Of a stretch of DNA of 64,000 bases, positions 1-8,810 are shown in pieces. Where the stretch lies: positions 4,150,685 through 4,214,684 of the forward strand of contig NZ_CP134195.1 in assembly GCF_031585635.1 (NCBI RefSeq). The letters run 5' to 3'. The notes under the pieces are model-generated. The model searched no databases, was not told the origin of the DNA, and worked only from the letters and a program-made list of their open reading frames with translations. The position numbers were made by a program, and so were the translations under genes. Source of the stretch: Paraburkholderia sp. FT54 (GTDB lineage: Bacteria; Pseudomonadota; Gammaproteobacteria; Burkholderiales; Burkholderiaceae). The number at the start of each line of letters is the position of its first letter. Within the stretch, counting starts at the first letter, position 1.

Positions 1-151
1 CCCTTCCTGCTCTGATTACGCGCGCGAAGCAATCCAGTATCATGGCGCCGCGCGCGGGACTTATCTCGCCGCCAGGCGTATTTGCCGTTGCCACCCGTTT
101 TCCGCGGGCGGCATCGATCTCGTCCCGCCTCCCACTTCTGAAAAGCGCTGA
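1..151 (+). CDS. yidD: YidD membrane insertion factor, C-terminal part
   Basis: The reading frame is open from base 2 and stops at a TGA ending at 151; the gene runs off the left edge. The 49 visible residues begin [19 protein letters not shown] and continue with [13 protein letters not shown], the C-terminal hallmark of the YidD/DUF37 family (xSCSxYA, then CHPxxxGG). YidD is a small amphipathic inner-membrane-associated protein that helps YidC insert proteins. It lies 30 bp upstream of yidC, the usual rpmH-rnpA-yidD-yidC order. Identification is firm from motif and position; the start is not visible. Confidence 0.88.
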   Translation, partial: PSCSDYAREAIQYHGAARGTYLAARRICRCHPFSAGGIDLVPPPTSEKR

Positions 152-181
152 CGCGCCGTTCCATCGACACTGAGACAAGGC

Positions 182-1840
182 ATGGATATCAAACGCACCG
201 TCCTATGGGTCATCTTTTTCATGTCAGCGGTCATGCTGTTCGACAACTGGCAACGCGACCACGGACGCCCGTCGATGTTCTTCCCGAGCGCCACGCCGAC
301 CAAGACGGTCGGTAGCGCCGCACCGGGAACCACGACGCCGGGAACCCAGCCCGCCGATCTGCCGGCAACGAACGCAGCCGCACCGGGCAACGCGCCGGCG
401 GCCACGCAATCGCAACTGATCAAGTTCAACACCGACGTCTATAGCGGCGAAATCGACACTCGCGGCGGCACGCTGTCGAAGCTGTCGCTCGTCAAGCAAG
501 GCGACGGCAAGCAACCCGATCTCGTCATCACGCTGTTCGACCGCACCGCGAACCACACGTATCTGGCGCGCACGGGCCTGCTCGGCGGCGATTTCCCGAA
601 TCACAACGACATCTACACGCCGCTGCCGAATCAGCCGCACGATCTGACAGGCGACGCCAAGTCGTTCCAGCTCAGCTTCGAGTCGCCGGTGAAGGGTGGC
701 GTGAAGGTCATCAAGACCTACACGTTCACGCGTGGCAGCTATGTGATCGGCGTCGACACGAAGATTCAGAACGTCGGCACCACGCCGGTGAGCCCGTCGG
801 TCTATATGGAACTGGTGCGTGACGACCAGCCAGTGGAAACGCCGCGCTTCTCGCACACGTTTATCGGACCGGCTGTCTACACCGACCAGCATCACTTCCA
901 GAAGATGACGTTCGGCGACATCGACAAGAACAAGCAGGATTACGCGACCTCGGCCGACAACGGCTGGATCGCGATGGTCCAGCATTACTTCGCGTCGGCC
1001 TGGATTCCGCAGCAGGGTGTGAAGCGCGACATCTACGTCGAGAAGGTCGATCCGACGCTGTATCGCGTCGGCGTGAAGGAGCCGGTGCCGACCATCGCCC
1101 CGGGCCAAACCGTCGACGTCTCCGCGCGCCTGTTCGCCGGTCCGGAAGAAGAGCGCATGCTCGAAGGCATCGCGCCGGGTCTGGAACTGGTGAAGGACTA
1201 CGGCTGGGTGACGATCATCGCGAAACCGCTGTTCTGGCTGCTCGAGAAAATCCACAGCTATGTGGGCAACTGGGGCTGGTCGATCGTGCTGCTCACGCTG
1301 CTGATCAAGGCGGTGTTCTTCCCGCTGTCGGCTGCGAGCTACAAGTCGATGGCGCGCATGAAGGCGATCACGCCGCGCATGCAGGCGCTGCGCGAACGCT
1401 TCAAGGGCGATCCGCAGAAGATGAACTCGGCGCTGATGGAGCTGTACAAGACGGAGAAGGTCAATCCGTTCGGCGGCTGTCTGCCGGTCGTGATTCAAAT
1501 TCCGGTGTTCATCTCGCTGTACTGGGTGCTGCTGTCATCGGTGGAAATGCGCGGTGCGCCGTGGATTTTGTGGATTCACGATCTGTCGCAGCAGGATCCG
1601 TTCTTCATCCTGCCGGTGCTGATGGCCGTCTCGATGTTCCTGCAGACCAAGCTGAACCCGACGCCGCCGGACCCGGTTCAAGCCAAGATGATGATGTTCA
1701 TGCCAATCGCATTCTCGGTCATGTTCTTCTTCTTCCCGGCCGGCCTGGTGCTGTACTACGTCGTGAACAACGTGCTGTCGATCGCCCAGCAGTACTACAT
1801 CACGCGAATGATGGGTCAGACGAAAGCCAAAGCGGCTTGA
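182..1840 (+). CDS. yidC: Membrane protein insertase YidC (Oxa1 family)
   Basis: This 552-residue protein inserts and folds inner-membrane proteins, alone or with SecYEG. The N-terminus has one transmembrane segment (about residues 5-20), then a Pro/Ala/Thr-rich linker and the large periplasmic beta-supersandwich domain (about 75-335), then the conserved five-helix insertase core (about 360-545). The core begins around [19 protein letters not shown] and carries the positively charged cytoplasmic hairpin ([16 protein letters not shown]), which includes the arginine of the hydrophilic groove. Length is normal for a Gram-negative YidC. The ATG at 182 follows GAGACAAGG. yidD precedes it, and a terminator-like hairpin lies 83 bp after the stop. 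Confidence 0.97.
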   Translation: MDIKRTVLWVIFFMSAVMLFDNWQRDHGRPSMFFPSATPTKTVGSAAPGTTTPGTQPADLPATNAAAPGNAPAATQSQLIKFNTDVYSGEIDTRGGTLSKLSLVKQGDGKQPDLVITLFDRTANHTYLARTGLLGGDFPNHNDIYTPLPNQPHDLTGDAKSFQLSFESPVKGGVKVIKTYTFTRGSYVIGVDTKIQNVGTTPVSPSVYMELVRDDQPVETPRFSHTFIGPAVYTDQHHFQKMTFGDIDKNKQDYATSADNGWIAMVQHYFASAWIPQQGVKRDIYVEKVDPTLYRVGVKEPVPTIAPGQTVDVSARLFAGPEEERMLEGIAPGLELVKDYGWVTIIAKPLFWLLEKIHSYVGNWGWSIVLLTLLIKAVFFPLSAASYKSMARMKAITPRMQALRERFKGDPQKMNSALMELYKTEKVNPFGGCLPVVIQIPVFISLYWVLLSSVEMRGAPWILWIHDLSQQDPFFILPVLMAVSMFLQTKLNPTPPDPVQAKMMMFMPIAFSVMFFFFPAGLVLYYVVNNVLSIAQQYYITRMMGQTKAKAA

Positions 1841-1922
1841 CGATGTTTTGCCGGAGGTGGGCGGCAACGCCCACCGCTATCAGGCTTTGAAGCAAGCCAC
1901 CGCTGGCTGATGCAACAGCGTC

Positions 1923-1960
1923 AAAAAAAGCCGCCCGGCGCAAAACCGGGCGGCTTTTTT
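1923..1960. terminator. Bidirectional intrinsic terminator between yidC and the HTH gene
   Basis: A perfect 10-bp stem (AGCCGCCCGG at 1929-1938 with CCGGGCGGCT at 1946-1955) has a T run to its right and an A run to its left. It can therefore end both the plus-strand yidC transcript and the converging minus-strand regulator transcript. Confidence 0.9.
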
Positions 1961-1996
1961 CATGGTCGCGGCTGAACGCATCGTACGATGCCGCGA

Positions 1997-2404
1997 TTAC
2001 TCTTCTTCTGCGTCTTCGCCGTAAAAGCGCACGATCATCTCTTCGACCAGAAAACGGTCTTTCGGCGTGAGCGACTCGATCTTCGAAGCGAGTTCGATCG
2101 TTTCCGCCGACGGCGGATACTTCTCGCCACGCGCCAGCGGCCTCGCGTTCACGCCCGGCGACGGTCCGTAGTGCAGCCAATGCTCCTTGACGTTCAACCA
2201 TTCGGCTAGCGTACGCAACTTATCGGGCTTGGGAATCGTCGTACCGGATAACCACTTGTGAGCGGTTTGCGGCGTGACCTCGCGCTCGCCTCGGTAGCGA
2301 AGATTAAACTGCTCGGCGAGCTTGGTCCCGCCGCGAATCTTCAGCGGCTCCAGCAGGTCCTTCAGCCGTTTGGCGAAGGCGGCTTTTTCTTTATTGGTCG
2401 GCAT
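1997..2404 (-). CDS. Small XRE-like helix-turn-helix regulator
   Basis: The 135-residue cytoplasmic protein has an N-terminal DNA-binding region. MPTNKEKAAFAKRLKDLLE leads into an HTH-like stretch around EVTPQTAHKWLSGTTIPKPD (about residues 40-60), resembling Cro/CI or XRE proteins. The C-terminal half (LTPKDRFLVEEMIVRFYGE) is short, helical and acidic, and I do not recognise a ligand domain. The ATG at 2404 was preferred over an upstream in-frame start at 2443 because the family-like sequence begins there. It is divergent from mnmE across a 369-bp gap. The target is unknown; it could be a phage-derived repressor, given the integrase relic nearby, or a conserved housekeeping regulator. Confidence 0.8.
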   Translation of the reverse strand: MPTNKEKAAFAKRLKDLLEPLKIRGGTKLAEQFNLRYRGEREVTPQTAHKWLSGTTIPKPDKLRTLAEWLNVKEHWLHYGPSPGVNARPLARGEKYPPSAETIELASKIESLTPKDRFLVEEMIVRFYGEDAEEE

Positions 2405-2773
2405 GAGCCGGATTGTGCAATTCAACATCCCACCAGTTGACAACCGATCAAGTTTAGTTTGAGCGTATTTGAGATAGTTTTAGCTTGCTGGCCGCGCCGG
2501 GCAAAGCGTCTCCAGAATTTGTATCTTTTTGGTGTTTTTCCTTGTTTGATGCGCTTGTCCAAGATTTCACCGTCCTACAGCGTCCTATTTATTCCGAAGA
2601 AACGCAGTAGCAATCCTAGCTTGTTTAAGATAAATCCCGACTGCTTGAATAAGGCGGTTTGCGCCATCAACGAGAGCCTCGCGACACGGTCGCCGGATGC
2701 GCCCGCGTTACAATGCCTCGCGCCGCGCTGACCGGTGCCAGCCCGCCCTCCTCTCTGTCTTGCCACGCTTTTT
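2405..2773. other. Divergent intergenic region between the HTH gene and mnmE
   Basis: This 369-bp stretch carries no convincing gene. Bases 2440-2660 are noticeably more AT-rich than the flanking genes and contain several TTGA/TTTAG-type tracts that could form promoters for both divergent genes. I could not assign a -35/-10 pair with confidence. Confidence 0.5.
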
Positions 2774-4168
2774 ATGCTCACCACCGACTCCGATCCCATC
2801 GTCGCCATTGCCACAGCGCCCGGCCGGGGAGGAATCGGCGTCGTGCGGATTTCGTTCGGCCGCGCGGGAGAGGCGGCCGCCCAGCCGCTGATGCAGGCGC
2901 TCACTGGCCAGACACTCGCGCCGCGTCACGCCAGTTACGTGCCGTTCCTCGACGACAGCGGCAATGCGCTCGATCGCGGCATCGCGCTCTACTTTCCGGC
3001 GCCGCATTCCTACACCGGCGAACACGTGCTCGAATTGCAGGGCCACGGCGGTCCGGTTGTGCTGCAACTCGCGCTGCAGCGTTGCATCGATGCCGGCCGC
3101 GCGTTCGGTCTGCGCCTGGCCGAACCGGGCGAATTCACGCGCCGCGCCTTCCTCAACGACAAGCTGGATCTGGCGCAAGCCGAAGCCGTCGCCGATCTGA
3201 TCGAAGCCAGCACCGAAGCCGCCGCGCGCTCGGCGGGCCGCTCGCTCGACGGCGCGTTCTCGCGCGACATTCACGCGCTGGTCGAAGACGTGATCACACT
3301 GCGCATGCTGGTCGAAGCGACGCTCGACTTCCCCGAAGAGGAGATCGACTTCCTCGAAGCCGCCGACGCACGTGGCAAGCTCGCGCGCATCCGCGAGCGT
3401 CTCGCGGACGTGCTGAGCGAAGCGCGGCAAGGTGCGTTGCTGCGCGAAGGACTCTCGGTCGTGCTGGCCGGGCAGCCGAATGTCGGCAAATCGTCGCTGC
3501 TGAACGCGCTGGCCGGCGCGGAGTTGGCCATCGTCACGCCGATCGCCGGCACGACCCGCGACAAGGTCGCGCAGACGATTCAGATCGAAGGCATTCCGCT
3601 GCACGTGATCGACACAGCCGGCCTGCGCGATACCGAGGACGAAGTGGAAAAGATCGGCATTGCGCGCACGTGGAGCGAAATCGAGCGCGCGGACGTGGTG
3701 CTGCATCTGCTCGATGCGCGCACCGGCATGACGGCCGAAGACGAAGCGATCGCCGGACGCTTTCCGGGCGGTGTGCCCGTGGTGCGCGTGTTGAACAAGA
3801 CGGACCTGACCGGCCTCGCGCCGGCGTCGCAAGCGCTCGATGCCGACCTCGATCTGAGTGAAGTGCGGCTGTCGGCGAAACAGGGCGACGGCGTCGCGCT
3901 GTTGCGCGATGAGTTGCTGCGGATCGCCGGCTGGCAAGCGGGCGCGGAAACCGTGTACCTTGCGCGCGAGCGGCATTTGATTGCACTGCGCGCCGCGAAC
4001 GAGCATCTGGCGAGCGCAGCGGCACACGCCGATCAGAACTCGCAGGCGCTCGATTTGTTTGCGGAGGAACTGCGGCTTGCGCAAGATCAGCTGAATTCGA
4101 TCACTGGTGAATTCAGTTCGGATGATCTGCTCGGAGTGATTTTCAGCAGGTTCTGTATCGGGAAGTGA
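2774..4168 (+). CDS. mnmE: tRNA modification GTPase MnmE
   Basis: With MnmG, MnmE adds the (carboxymethyl)aminomethyl group to uridine 34 of tRNAs reading NNA/NNG codons, using GTP hydrolysis and a folate one-carbon unit. The 464-residue protein has an N-terminal tetrahydrofolate-binding domain (about 1-120), a helical domain split around a G domain (about 223-375), and the invariant C-terminus FCIGK. G-domain motifs visible are GQPNVGKS (G1, ends near 240), [11 protein letters not shown] (G3) and NKTD (G4). The ATG at 2774 starts the family sequence [20 protein letters not shown]; longer in-frame starts lack similarity. MnmC, which acts later on the same uridine, is encoded at 59.4 kb. Confidence 0.97.
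   Translation: MLTTDSDPIVAIATAPGRGGIGVVRISFGRAGEAAAQPLMQALTGQTLAPRHASYVPFLDDSGNALDRGIALYFPAPHSYTGEHVLELQGHGGPVVLQLALQRCIDAGRAFGLRLAEPGEFTRRAFLNDKLDLAQAEAVADLIEASTEAAARSAGRSLDGAFSRDIHALVEDVITLRMLVEATLDFPEEEIDFLEAADARGKLARIRERLADVLSEARQGALLREGLSVVLAGQPNVGKSSLLNALAGAELAIVTPIAGTTRDKVAQTIQIEGIPLHVIDTAGLRDTEDEVEKIGIARTWSEIERADVVLHLLDARTGMTAEDEAIAGRFPGGVPVVRVLNKTDLTGLAPASQALDADLDLSEVRLSAKQGDGVALLRDELLRIAGWQAGAETVYLARERHLIALRAANEHLASAAAHADQNSQALDLFAEELRLAQDQLNSITGEFSSDDLLGVIFSRFCIGK
4151..4168 (+). other. mnmE 3' end resembling the SGI1-type attachment site
   Basis: The last 18 bases of mnmE, TTCTGTATCGGGAAGTGA, closely match the attB used by Salmonella genomic island 1 and relatives at the thdF/mnmE 3' end (as I recall, TTCTGTATTGGTAAGTAA). 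An integrase-like gene starts 175 bp downstream, the layout expected of an island that once inserted here. I found no second copy of the 18-mer in the next 2 kb, so no intact att pair can be claimed. Confidence 0.45.
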
Positions 4169-4342
4169 GCGAGGATTGGGATTTTCACCAGAGAGCCCGT
4201 GCTGCAAGGATCGCCGCGTGATCCACCGCATCGGTCCACGCACAAAAAATCCTGCGTGGCTCACCCAAAAGCCGCCAAATCTTTGGTACACAGACGATAT
4301 AAGGTTTAAAATCGCCGCTGTCCGTGCATCAACGATCCGCGC

Positions 4343-5557
4343 ATGCCCCGCTTAGCCGTCCCGCTCACCGAAGCCCAGATCCGCGCGCTCGAACCGCGCG
4401 CCACCCGTTATTGCGTCGCCGACGGCAACGGCCTCGTCATCGAAGTCATGACGACCGGCACCAAGGTCTGGCGCTTCCGCTATTCACTGAACGGCAAGCG
4501 CCAACCGCTCGCCACGATCGGCGACTACCGGATGATCTCGCTGCGCGTCGCGCGGGCCAAGGCGCAGAAATATGCGGAGATGGTCGCGCAAGGCATCTCG
4601 CCGGTTGCCACTGCGCGGCGCGACCGTGGCGCTGAAAGCAAAGCCGATGTCCTGCGCGAAGCCGCCGAGCTATATCTCGCAACGGAAATGGCCGGCAAGT
4701 CAGAGGAATATCGCCGCACCACGCGGCGAGCGCTCGACAAGGACGTCCTGCCTGCCATCGGCAACATGCCGATCAAGGCCGTCACCGCCGACGACATCGT
4801 TGCGATATGCGACAGAATCAAAAGCCGCGGTTCGCCGAAAATGGCGCTGCACACGCGCAATGTGGTCAAGCGCCTCTACGAGTATCTGATCGCCCGACAA
4901 CTCGCAGCCGACAACCCGGCCGAGGTCGTTCCGGCGCGCTCCATCGCCACCTTCGACAGCCGCACCCGCGTGCTCTCGGGCGACGAGATCGGCGCCATGT
5001 TTCGTTCGATCGACGCGTCGAGCATTCGCCGGCCTCTGAAGCTGGCGCTGCATCTGCTAGTGCTGACGATGGTGCGGAAATCGGACCTGGTCGAATCGAC
5101 GTGGGCCGAATTCGATCTGGACAAAGCGTTGTGGACGATACCTGCTGCACGTCTGAAAAGAGACCGCGATCAGCGCGTGCCGCTTTCGCAGCAGGCCGTC
5201 TCGATGCTGCGCGAGCTTTATCACGCCAAAGCCAGCCGAAACTTCGTATTCCCGAGCGTTAGGGGCGACGATAGGCCGATCGCCAAAAGTACGCTGAATC
5301 AGGCGGTCAAGGCACTCGGTCTCGACGTGGAGCATTTCGTCCTGCATGACTTCCGGCGCACGGCAACGGCGCACCTGCGCGAGATGACGCGGCCTTCGGA
5401 CGAATTCGACCGGAACGCTGCGGATATGCTCGAGCGCATCAAACAAGGTGCGAGCGCGGAACATGCTGCGGCACAGCGTCGGGTCATGCAGCAATGGGCG
5501 GATTTCGTGGACGCGCAGATCGAAGGCGCTCGAAAGGCATCGACCAGCAAGCCCTGA
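4343..5557 (+). CDS. P4-type tyrosine recombinase relic, catalytic Tyr absent
   Basis: The 404-residue protein has the DUF4102-like N-terminal arm-binding domain (LTEAQIRALEPRATRYCVAD...), a SAM-like core-binding domain (about 100-185) and the catalytic fold. Box I arginine is visible in LTMVRKSDL (R245) and the HxxR pair in LHDFRR (H335, R338). After HDFRR the usual LxH and AYNRAEYLEERR segments are replaced by NAADMLERIKQGASAEHAAAQRR. No tyrosine occurs after Y293, although the terminal RRVMQQWADFVD helix is retained. It is therefore probably inactive in strand cleavage, or has become a DNA-binding protein. Base composition matches the host, suggesting long residence. It directly follows the mnmE 3' end. 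Confidence 0.85.
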   Translation: MPRLAVPLTEAQIRALEPRATRYCVADGNGLVIEVMTTGTKVWRFRYSLNGKRQPLATIGDYRMISLRVARAKAQKYAEMVAQGISPVATARRDRGAESKADVLREAAELYLATEMAGKSEEYRRTTRRALDKDVLPAIGNMPIKAVTADDIVAICDRIKSRGSPKMALHTRNVVKRLYEYLIARQLAADNPAEVVPARSIATFDSRTRVLSGDEIGAMFRSIDASSIRRPLKLALHLLVLTMVRKSDLVESTWAEFDLDKALWTIPAARLKRDRDQRVPLSQQAVSMLRELYHAKASRNFVFPSVRGDDRPIAKSTLNQAVKALGLDVEHFVLHDFRRTATAHLREMTRPSDEFDRNAADMLERIKQGASAEHAAAQRRVMQQWADFVDAQIEGARKASTSKP

Positions 5558-5792
5558 GCGGGCTGCGTCGCGTGCCCTAGCCCGTGAACCAAAAGATTCT
5601 GACGGTACACAAAACCCATCACCCATAGACCAACTGGTTGTTTAAAAGCAGAAATTCAATTTCTCACTAGGTTTCAAAAGCGAGGAATAAGATGCAGCGG
5701 AACTGCGCACCACAATCGCATCACACGAACCTTTTCTCTCGCGTTTCATCGCCTAAACTGAAGGATGGACGCAACTCGATACGGAGGCTCCC

Positions 5793-5954
5793 ATGTCTGA
5801 ATCGTTGATCGCTTATTTGCTGGGGCCTGCTGTCATGCTGCTGGTCGGCGTTGCTATCTGGGCCGCGTCCCACTACCACCAGAAGACAAAGCCGCAAAGA
5901 CTCGAACGCTGGCTCGACACGCACTATGCGGAGTGGCTGCATCACAGGCACTGA
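5793..5954 (+). CDS. Small single-pass membrane protein, unknown function
   Basis: The 53-residue ORF starts at an ATG preceded by GGAGG (5783-5787) at good spacing. Residues about 5-26 (LIAYLLGPAVMLLVGVAIWA) form a clear transmembrane helix, followed by a basic, His/Trp-rich tail ending LHHRH. A strong terminator follows 16 bp after the stop, so this is a compact, self-contained transcription unit. I do not recognise the family. The good ribosome binding site, hydrophobic helix and terminator argue that it is real. Confidence 0.65.
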   Translation: MSESLIAYLLGPAVMLLVGVAIWAASHYHQKTKPQRLERWLDTHYAEWLHHRH

Positions 5955-5969
5955 GCGGTGGATGGAAAT

Positions 5970-6003
5970 GAAAAGGCCGTCGCGTAACACGACGGCCTTT
6001 TTC
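5970..6003. terminator. Bidirectional terminator
   Basis: Stem GGCCGTCG / CGACGGCC (about 5975-5982 and 5990-5997), with AAAA on the left and TTTTT on the right. It serves the small membrane protein on plus and the convergent glycine-zipper protein on minus. Confidence 0.88.
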
Positions 6004-6038
6004 TCTGTGGCGCGCGCAACAACGTGCGCGCTCCACGA

Positions 6039-6365
6039 TCACCAACCCGGCTGGGGCTGCGGATATCCGTATTGCGCCTGCGGCGGCGGTGCGCCGCACG
6101 CCACATACGCACGCTGGTATTGGTCATAGCAGTATCCCGGCGGCGCTTGCGCATAGACCGGCGCAGGCTCATACGCGGGCTGCGCATACACCGGCTGCTG
6201 GTAAGCTACCACCGGCGCTGGATTCAGCGCGGAGGTCACCACCGCCCCGAGCACGGCGCCGCCGATCAGCGCGCCGACGACATCGCCGCCATTACCGTGC
6301 GCCGACGCTTGGCCGGCCACGCTCAGACTTCCCACCATCATTAACGCCACTGCGATCTTTTTCAT
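6039..6365 (-). CDS. Secreted glycine-zipper / PxPV-repeat protein
   Basis: The 108-residue protein starts at an ATG with GGGAG upstream. It has a Sec signal peptide (MKKIAVALMMVGSLSVAGQASA) and a glycine zipper (GGDVVGALIGGAVLGAVV, about residues 26-43). The Pro/Tyr/Gln-rich C-terminal half contains PVYAQPAYEPAPVYAQ repeats and two cysteines. Glycine zippers of this kind often insert in or associate with the outer membrane. Family resemblance is to small periplasmic or envelope proteins common in Burkholderia; no specific role can be assigned. It converges on the preceding small membrane gene through a shared terminator. Confidence 0.8.
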   Translation of the reverse strand: MKKIAVALMMVGSLSVAGQASAHGNGGDVVGALIGGAVLGAVVTSALNPAPVVAYQQPVYAQPAYEPAPVYAQAPPGYCYDQYQRAYVACGAPPPQAQYGYPQPQPGW

Positions 6366-6655
6366 GTTTGACTCCCGCCGTTCAGGCATGGAACGGATTG
6401 TGGCTGGCGCGCGCAGAAATAGATGCTGCAAGTGGTAACGGGACATTACTCGTGTAACGCGCACGTCGGCGCCCTCACGCGAACAGTCCTTCACCCTCTC
6501 AACTCATGCATTCCCCCGATCAATGTAAAATTCGCGGACATAAACCTGCCGGATCAATCCGACAACCCGCCAGGTTCTCTGGCCCGTCGATCGCAGGATC
6601 GGATCACGTCGACAACACGGGTCGAGACAAAGCGAAAAAAGTAAGGGGCTTGCGC

Positions 6656-8281
6656 GTGAAACAATGGACCATCCGGCAACGGATTCTGTGCAGCTTCGGG
6701 ATCGTCCTGATCGTGATGCTGGCAATGGCAATCGTCACTTTCGAGCAGCTTGGCGCAATCGACCACGATGCAAAGAGCCAGCAACAGGATTCGATGCCCG
6801 GCCTCTACTACGCCACCGCGATGCGTGCGGCCTGGTTCGAGAACTACAGCGTCACGCAGCGCCTCATCTATATCGACGCGGATCCTGAATCCGTCAAGCG
6901 CGACACCGCGCGTTTGCAGGAAACCCAGCAAACGCTTCAGAAGCTCATCAACGACTACGGCGTGACCATCTTCCGTGACGTCGATCGTGAACTCTTCAAC
7001 GATTTCCGCCAGCAGCAGACGCAGTACCTGCCGATCCAGGCATCCGCGCTGGAGGCATTGCCGTCTTCGAAGGACAACGCCCAGCGCATCTTCAACACGC
7101 AACTCACGCCGCTCTGGGAAACCGGCCGGCTCTCCGTGCGCAAGCTGGTCGAAGACAACAAGAGCTACGCCGACCAGTCCGCAGAAAGCATCCGCCGCTC
7201 GGTCGAGACGACCCGCATCGTGCTGCTCGTAATGCTGCTGATCGCCGCCGCCGTCGCCGTGCTGGCCGGTTACTGGCTGCTGCGTGCCGTTACCACGCCG
7301 ATGGCCAAGGTGCTGCAAGTCGTCGACGTGATGCGCACGGGCGACCTGACACAACGCCTGCAGCTGAACCGCGCGGACGAAATCGGCGCGCTCGAAGCGG
7401 GCTTCAACCGCATGACCGACGAACTCACCGCGCTGGTCGGCCAGGCGCAGAAATCGGCGGTGCAGGTGACGACATCGGTGACGGAAATCGCCGCGACCTC
7501 GCGCGAACAGCAAGCCACCGCGAACGAAACCGCCGCCACCACCACCGAGATCGGCGCCACGTCGCGTGAAATCTTCGCCACCTCGCGCGACCTGCTGCGC
7601 ACCATGAACGAAGTCTCGGAAGTGGCCGGCCAGTCGGCGGCGCTCGCGGGCACTGGCCACGCGGGTCTCGCGCGCATGGAAGAAACCATGCGTCTCGTGA
7701 TGGAAGCCGCCGGCTCGGTCAACGCGAAGCTCGCGATCCTCAACGAGAAGGCCAGCAACATCAACCAGGTCGTCGCCACGATTACCAAGGTCGCGGACCA
7801 GACCAACCTGCTCTCGCTGAACGCGGCGATTGAAGCGGAAAAGGCCGGCGAATACGGCCGCGGCTTCGCGGTCGTGGCAACGGAGATCCGCCGCCTCGCC
7901 GATCAGACCGCCGTGGCGACTTACGACATCGAACAGATGGTCAAGGAGATCCAGTCAGCGGTGGCCGCCGGTGTGATGGGCATGGACAAGTTCTCCGAAG
8001 AAGTGCGGCGCGGCATGCTCGACGTGCAGAACGTCGGCGGCCATCTCACGCAGATCATCCAGCAGGTGCAGCAACTCGCGCCGCGCTTCTCGATGGTCAA
8101 CGAAGGCATGCAGACGCAGGCCACCGGCGCCGAGCAGATCACCCAGGCGCTGACGCAACTCTCGGAGGCCGCGCAGCAGACGGCGGAGTCGCTGCGCCAG
8201 TCGACCCAGGCGATCGACGATCTGACGCACGTCGCCAACAGTCTGCGCACCGGCGTGTCGCGCTTCAAGGTGACGGCCTGA
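6656..8281 (+). CDS. wspA: Methyl-accepting chemoreceptor of the Wsp system
   Basis: This 541-residue inner-membrane receptor heads the Wsp operon and responds to surface contact or envelope stress. TM1 spans about 10-27 and TM2 about 188-208, enclosing a four-helix-bundle-type periplasmic domain. HAMP follows (about 209-262), then a long signalling coiled coil. The hairpin reads KVADQTNLLSLNAAIEAEKAGE, the WspA-type variant rather than the usual ALNAAVEAARAGE. The GTG at 6656, preceded by AAGGGG, was chosen because the protein then begins with the normal MCP pattern; an in-frame ATG at 6506 would add 50 non-conserved residues. The upstream 290 bp should hold the operon promoter, but I could not place it. 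Confidence 0.92.
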   Translation: MKQWTIRQRILCSFGIVLIVMLAMAIVTFEQLGAIDHDAKSQQQDSMPGLYYATAMRAAWFENYSVTQRLIYIDADPESVKRDTARLQETQQTLQKLINDYGVTIFRDVDRELFNDFRQQQTQYLPIQASALEALPSSKDNAQRIFNTQLTPLWETGRLSVRKLVEDNKSYADQSAESIRRSVETTRIVLLVMLLIAAAVAVLAGYWLLRAVTTPMAKVLQVVDVMRTGDLTQRLQLNRADEIGALEAGFNRMTDELTALVGQAQKSAVQVTTSVTEIAATSREQQATANETAATTTEIGATSREIFATSRDLLRTMNEVSEVAGQSAALAGTGHAGLARMEETMRLVMEAAGSVNAKLAILNEKASNINQVVATITKVADQTNLLSLNAAIEAEKAGEYGRGFAVVATEIRRLADQTAVATYDIEQMVKEIQSAVAAGVMGMDKFSEEVRRGMLDVQNVGGHLTQIIQQVQQLAPRFSMVNEGMQTQATGAEQITQALTQLSEAAQQTAESLRQSTQAIDDLTHVANSLRTGVSRFKVTA

Positions 8282-8345
8282 TGCGCCACGGCGCGCCGAG
8301 CGAAGCCGACACCCGCACGCCCTTCCACCGCCCACGCACACGCCG

Positions 8346-8810
8346 ATGCTCTTCATCCTCTTCACGCTCGATAGCGAACGGTACGTGATCGACGCGACGC
8401 AGGTAGAGCGTCTGATGCCGCTCACGCCGCAGTCACCGCTGAAGACCATTCCGGGCGCGCCCTCGTGGGTGGCGGGCGTGCTCGATCACGAAGGCGCGCC
8501 GCTGCCGCTGATCGATCTGCCTGCACTCGCGCTCGCCCGTCCCGCCGCGCAACTGATGTCGACGCGCATCGTGCTGGTGCGCTATCCGCACGCGGGCACG
8601 ACGCGATTGCTCGCGCTGTTGGTCGAAGGCGCGACGCGCACCATTCGCCTGGACGTGGCGGCGTTTCACGATCCCGGCCTCGACACGCCGCACGCGCGTT
8701 ATCTCGGCCCGGTCGCGAGCGAAGCGGGCGGTCTGGTGCAGTGGATCCGCGTCGAGCATCTGCTGCCCGACGACGTCAAAGCGCTCCTCTTTCCCGAGGC
8801 GCACGCATGA
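8346..8810 (+). CDS. wspB: CheW-like coupling protein WspB
   Basis: The 154-residue protein is a single CheW domain (LFILFTLDSERYVIDATQVERLMP at the start, WVAGVLDHEGAPLPLIDL in the middle). It couples the WspA receptor to the WspE kinase. It starts 64 bp after wspA, and its stop overlaps the wspC start in ATGA, so translation is probably coupled. The order CheW, CheR, CheW, CheA-REC, CheB, REC-GGDEF identifies it as WspB rather than a flagellar CheW. Confidence 0.9.
   Translation: MLFILFTLDSERYVIDATQVERLMPLTPQSPLKTIPGAPSWVAGVLDHEGAPLPLIDLPALALARPAAQLMSTRIVLVRYPHAGTTRLLALLVEGATRTIRLDVAAFHDPGLDTPHARYLGPVASEAGGLVQWIRVEHLLPDDVKALLFPEAHA

Noticed and set aside
224..1498. Long minus-strand open frame opposite yidC, and many similar frames opposite mnmE, wspA, aceE, gshA, mnmC and others
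   Set aside because: High-GC genomes give long antisense frames; these are Arg/His/Ala-rich, have no recognisable motifs and lie opposite well-identified genes.
5692..5808. 38-codon ORF after GAGGAATAAG, overlapping the 53-residue membrane protein start
   Set aside because: Good ribosome-binding sequence, but a basic, unstructured peptide with no hydrophobic or conserved feature; the overlapping membrane ORF is better supported.
5558..6040. Search for a second copy of the mnmE-end att sequence after the integrase
   Set aside because: No convincing repeat of TTCTGTATCGGGAAG was seen, so no attR is annotated.
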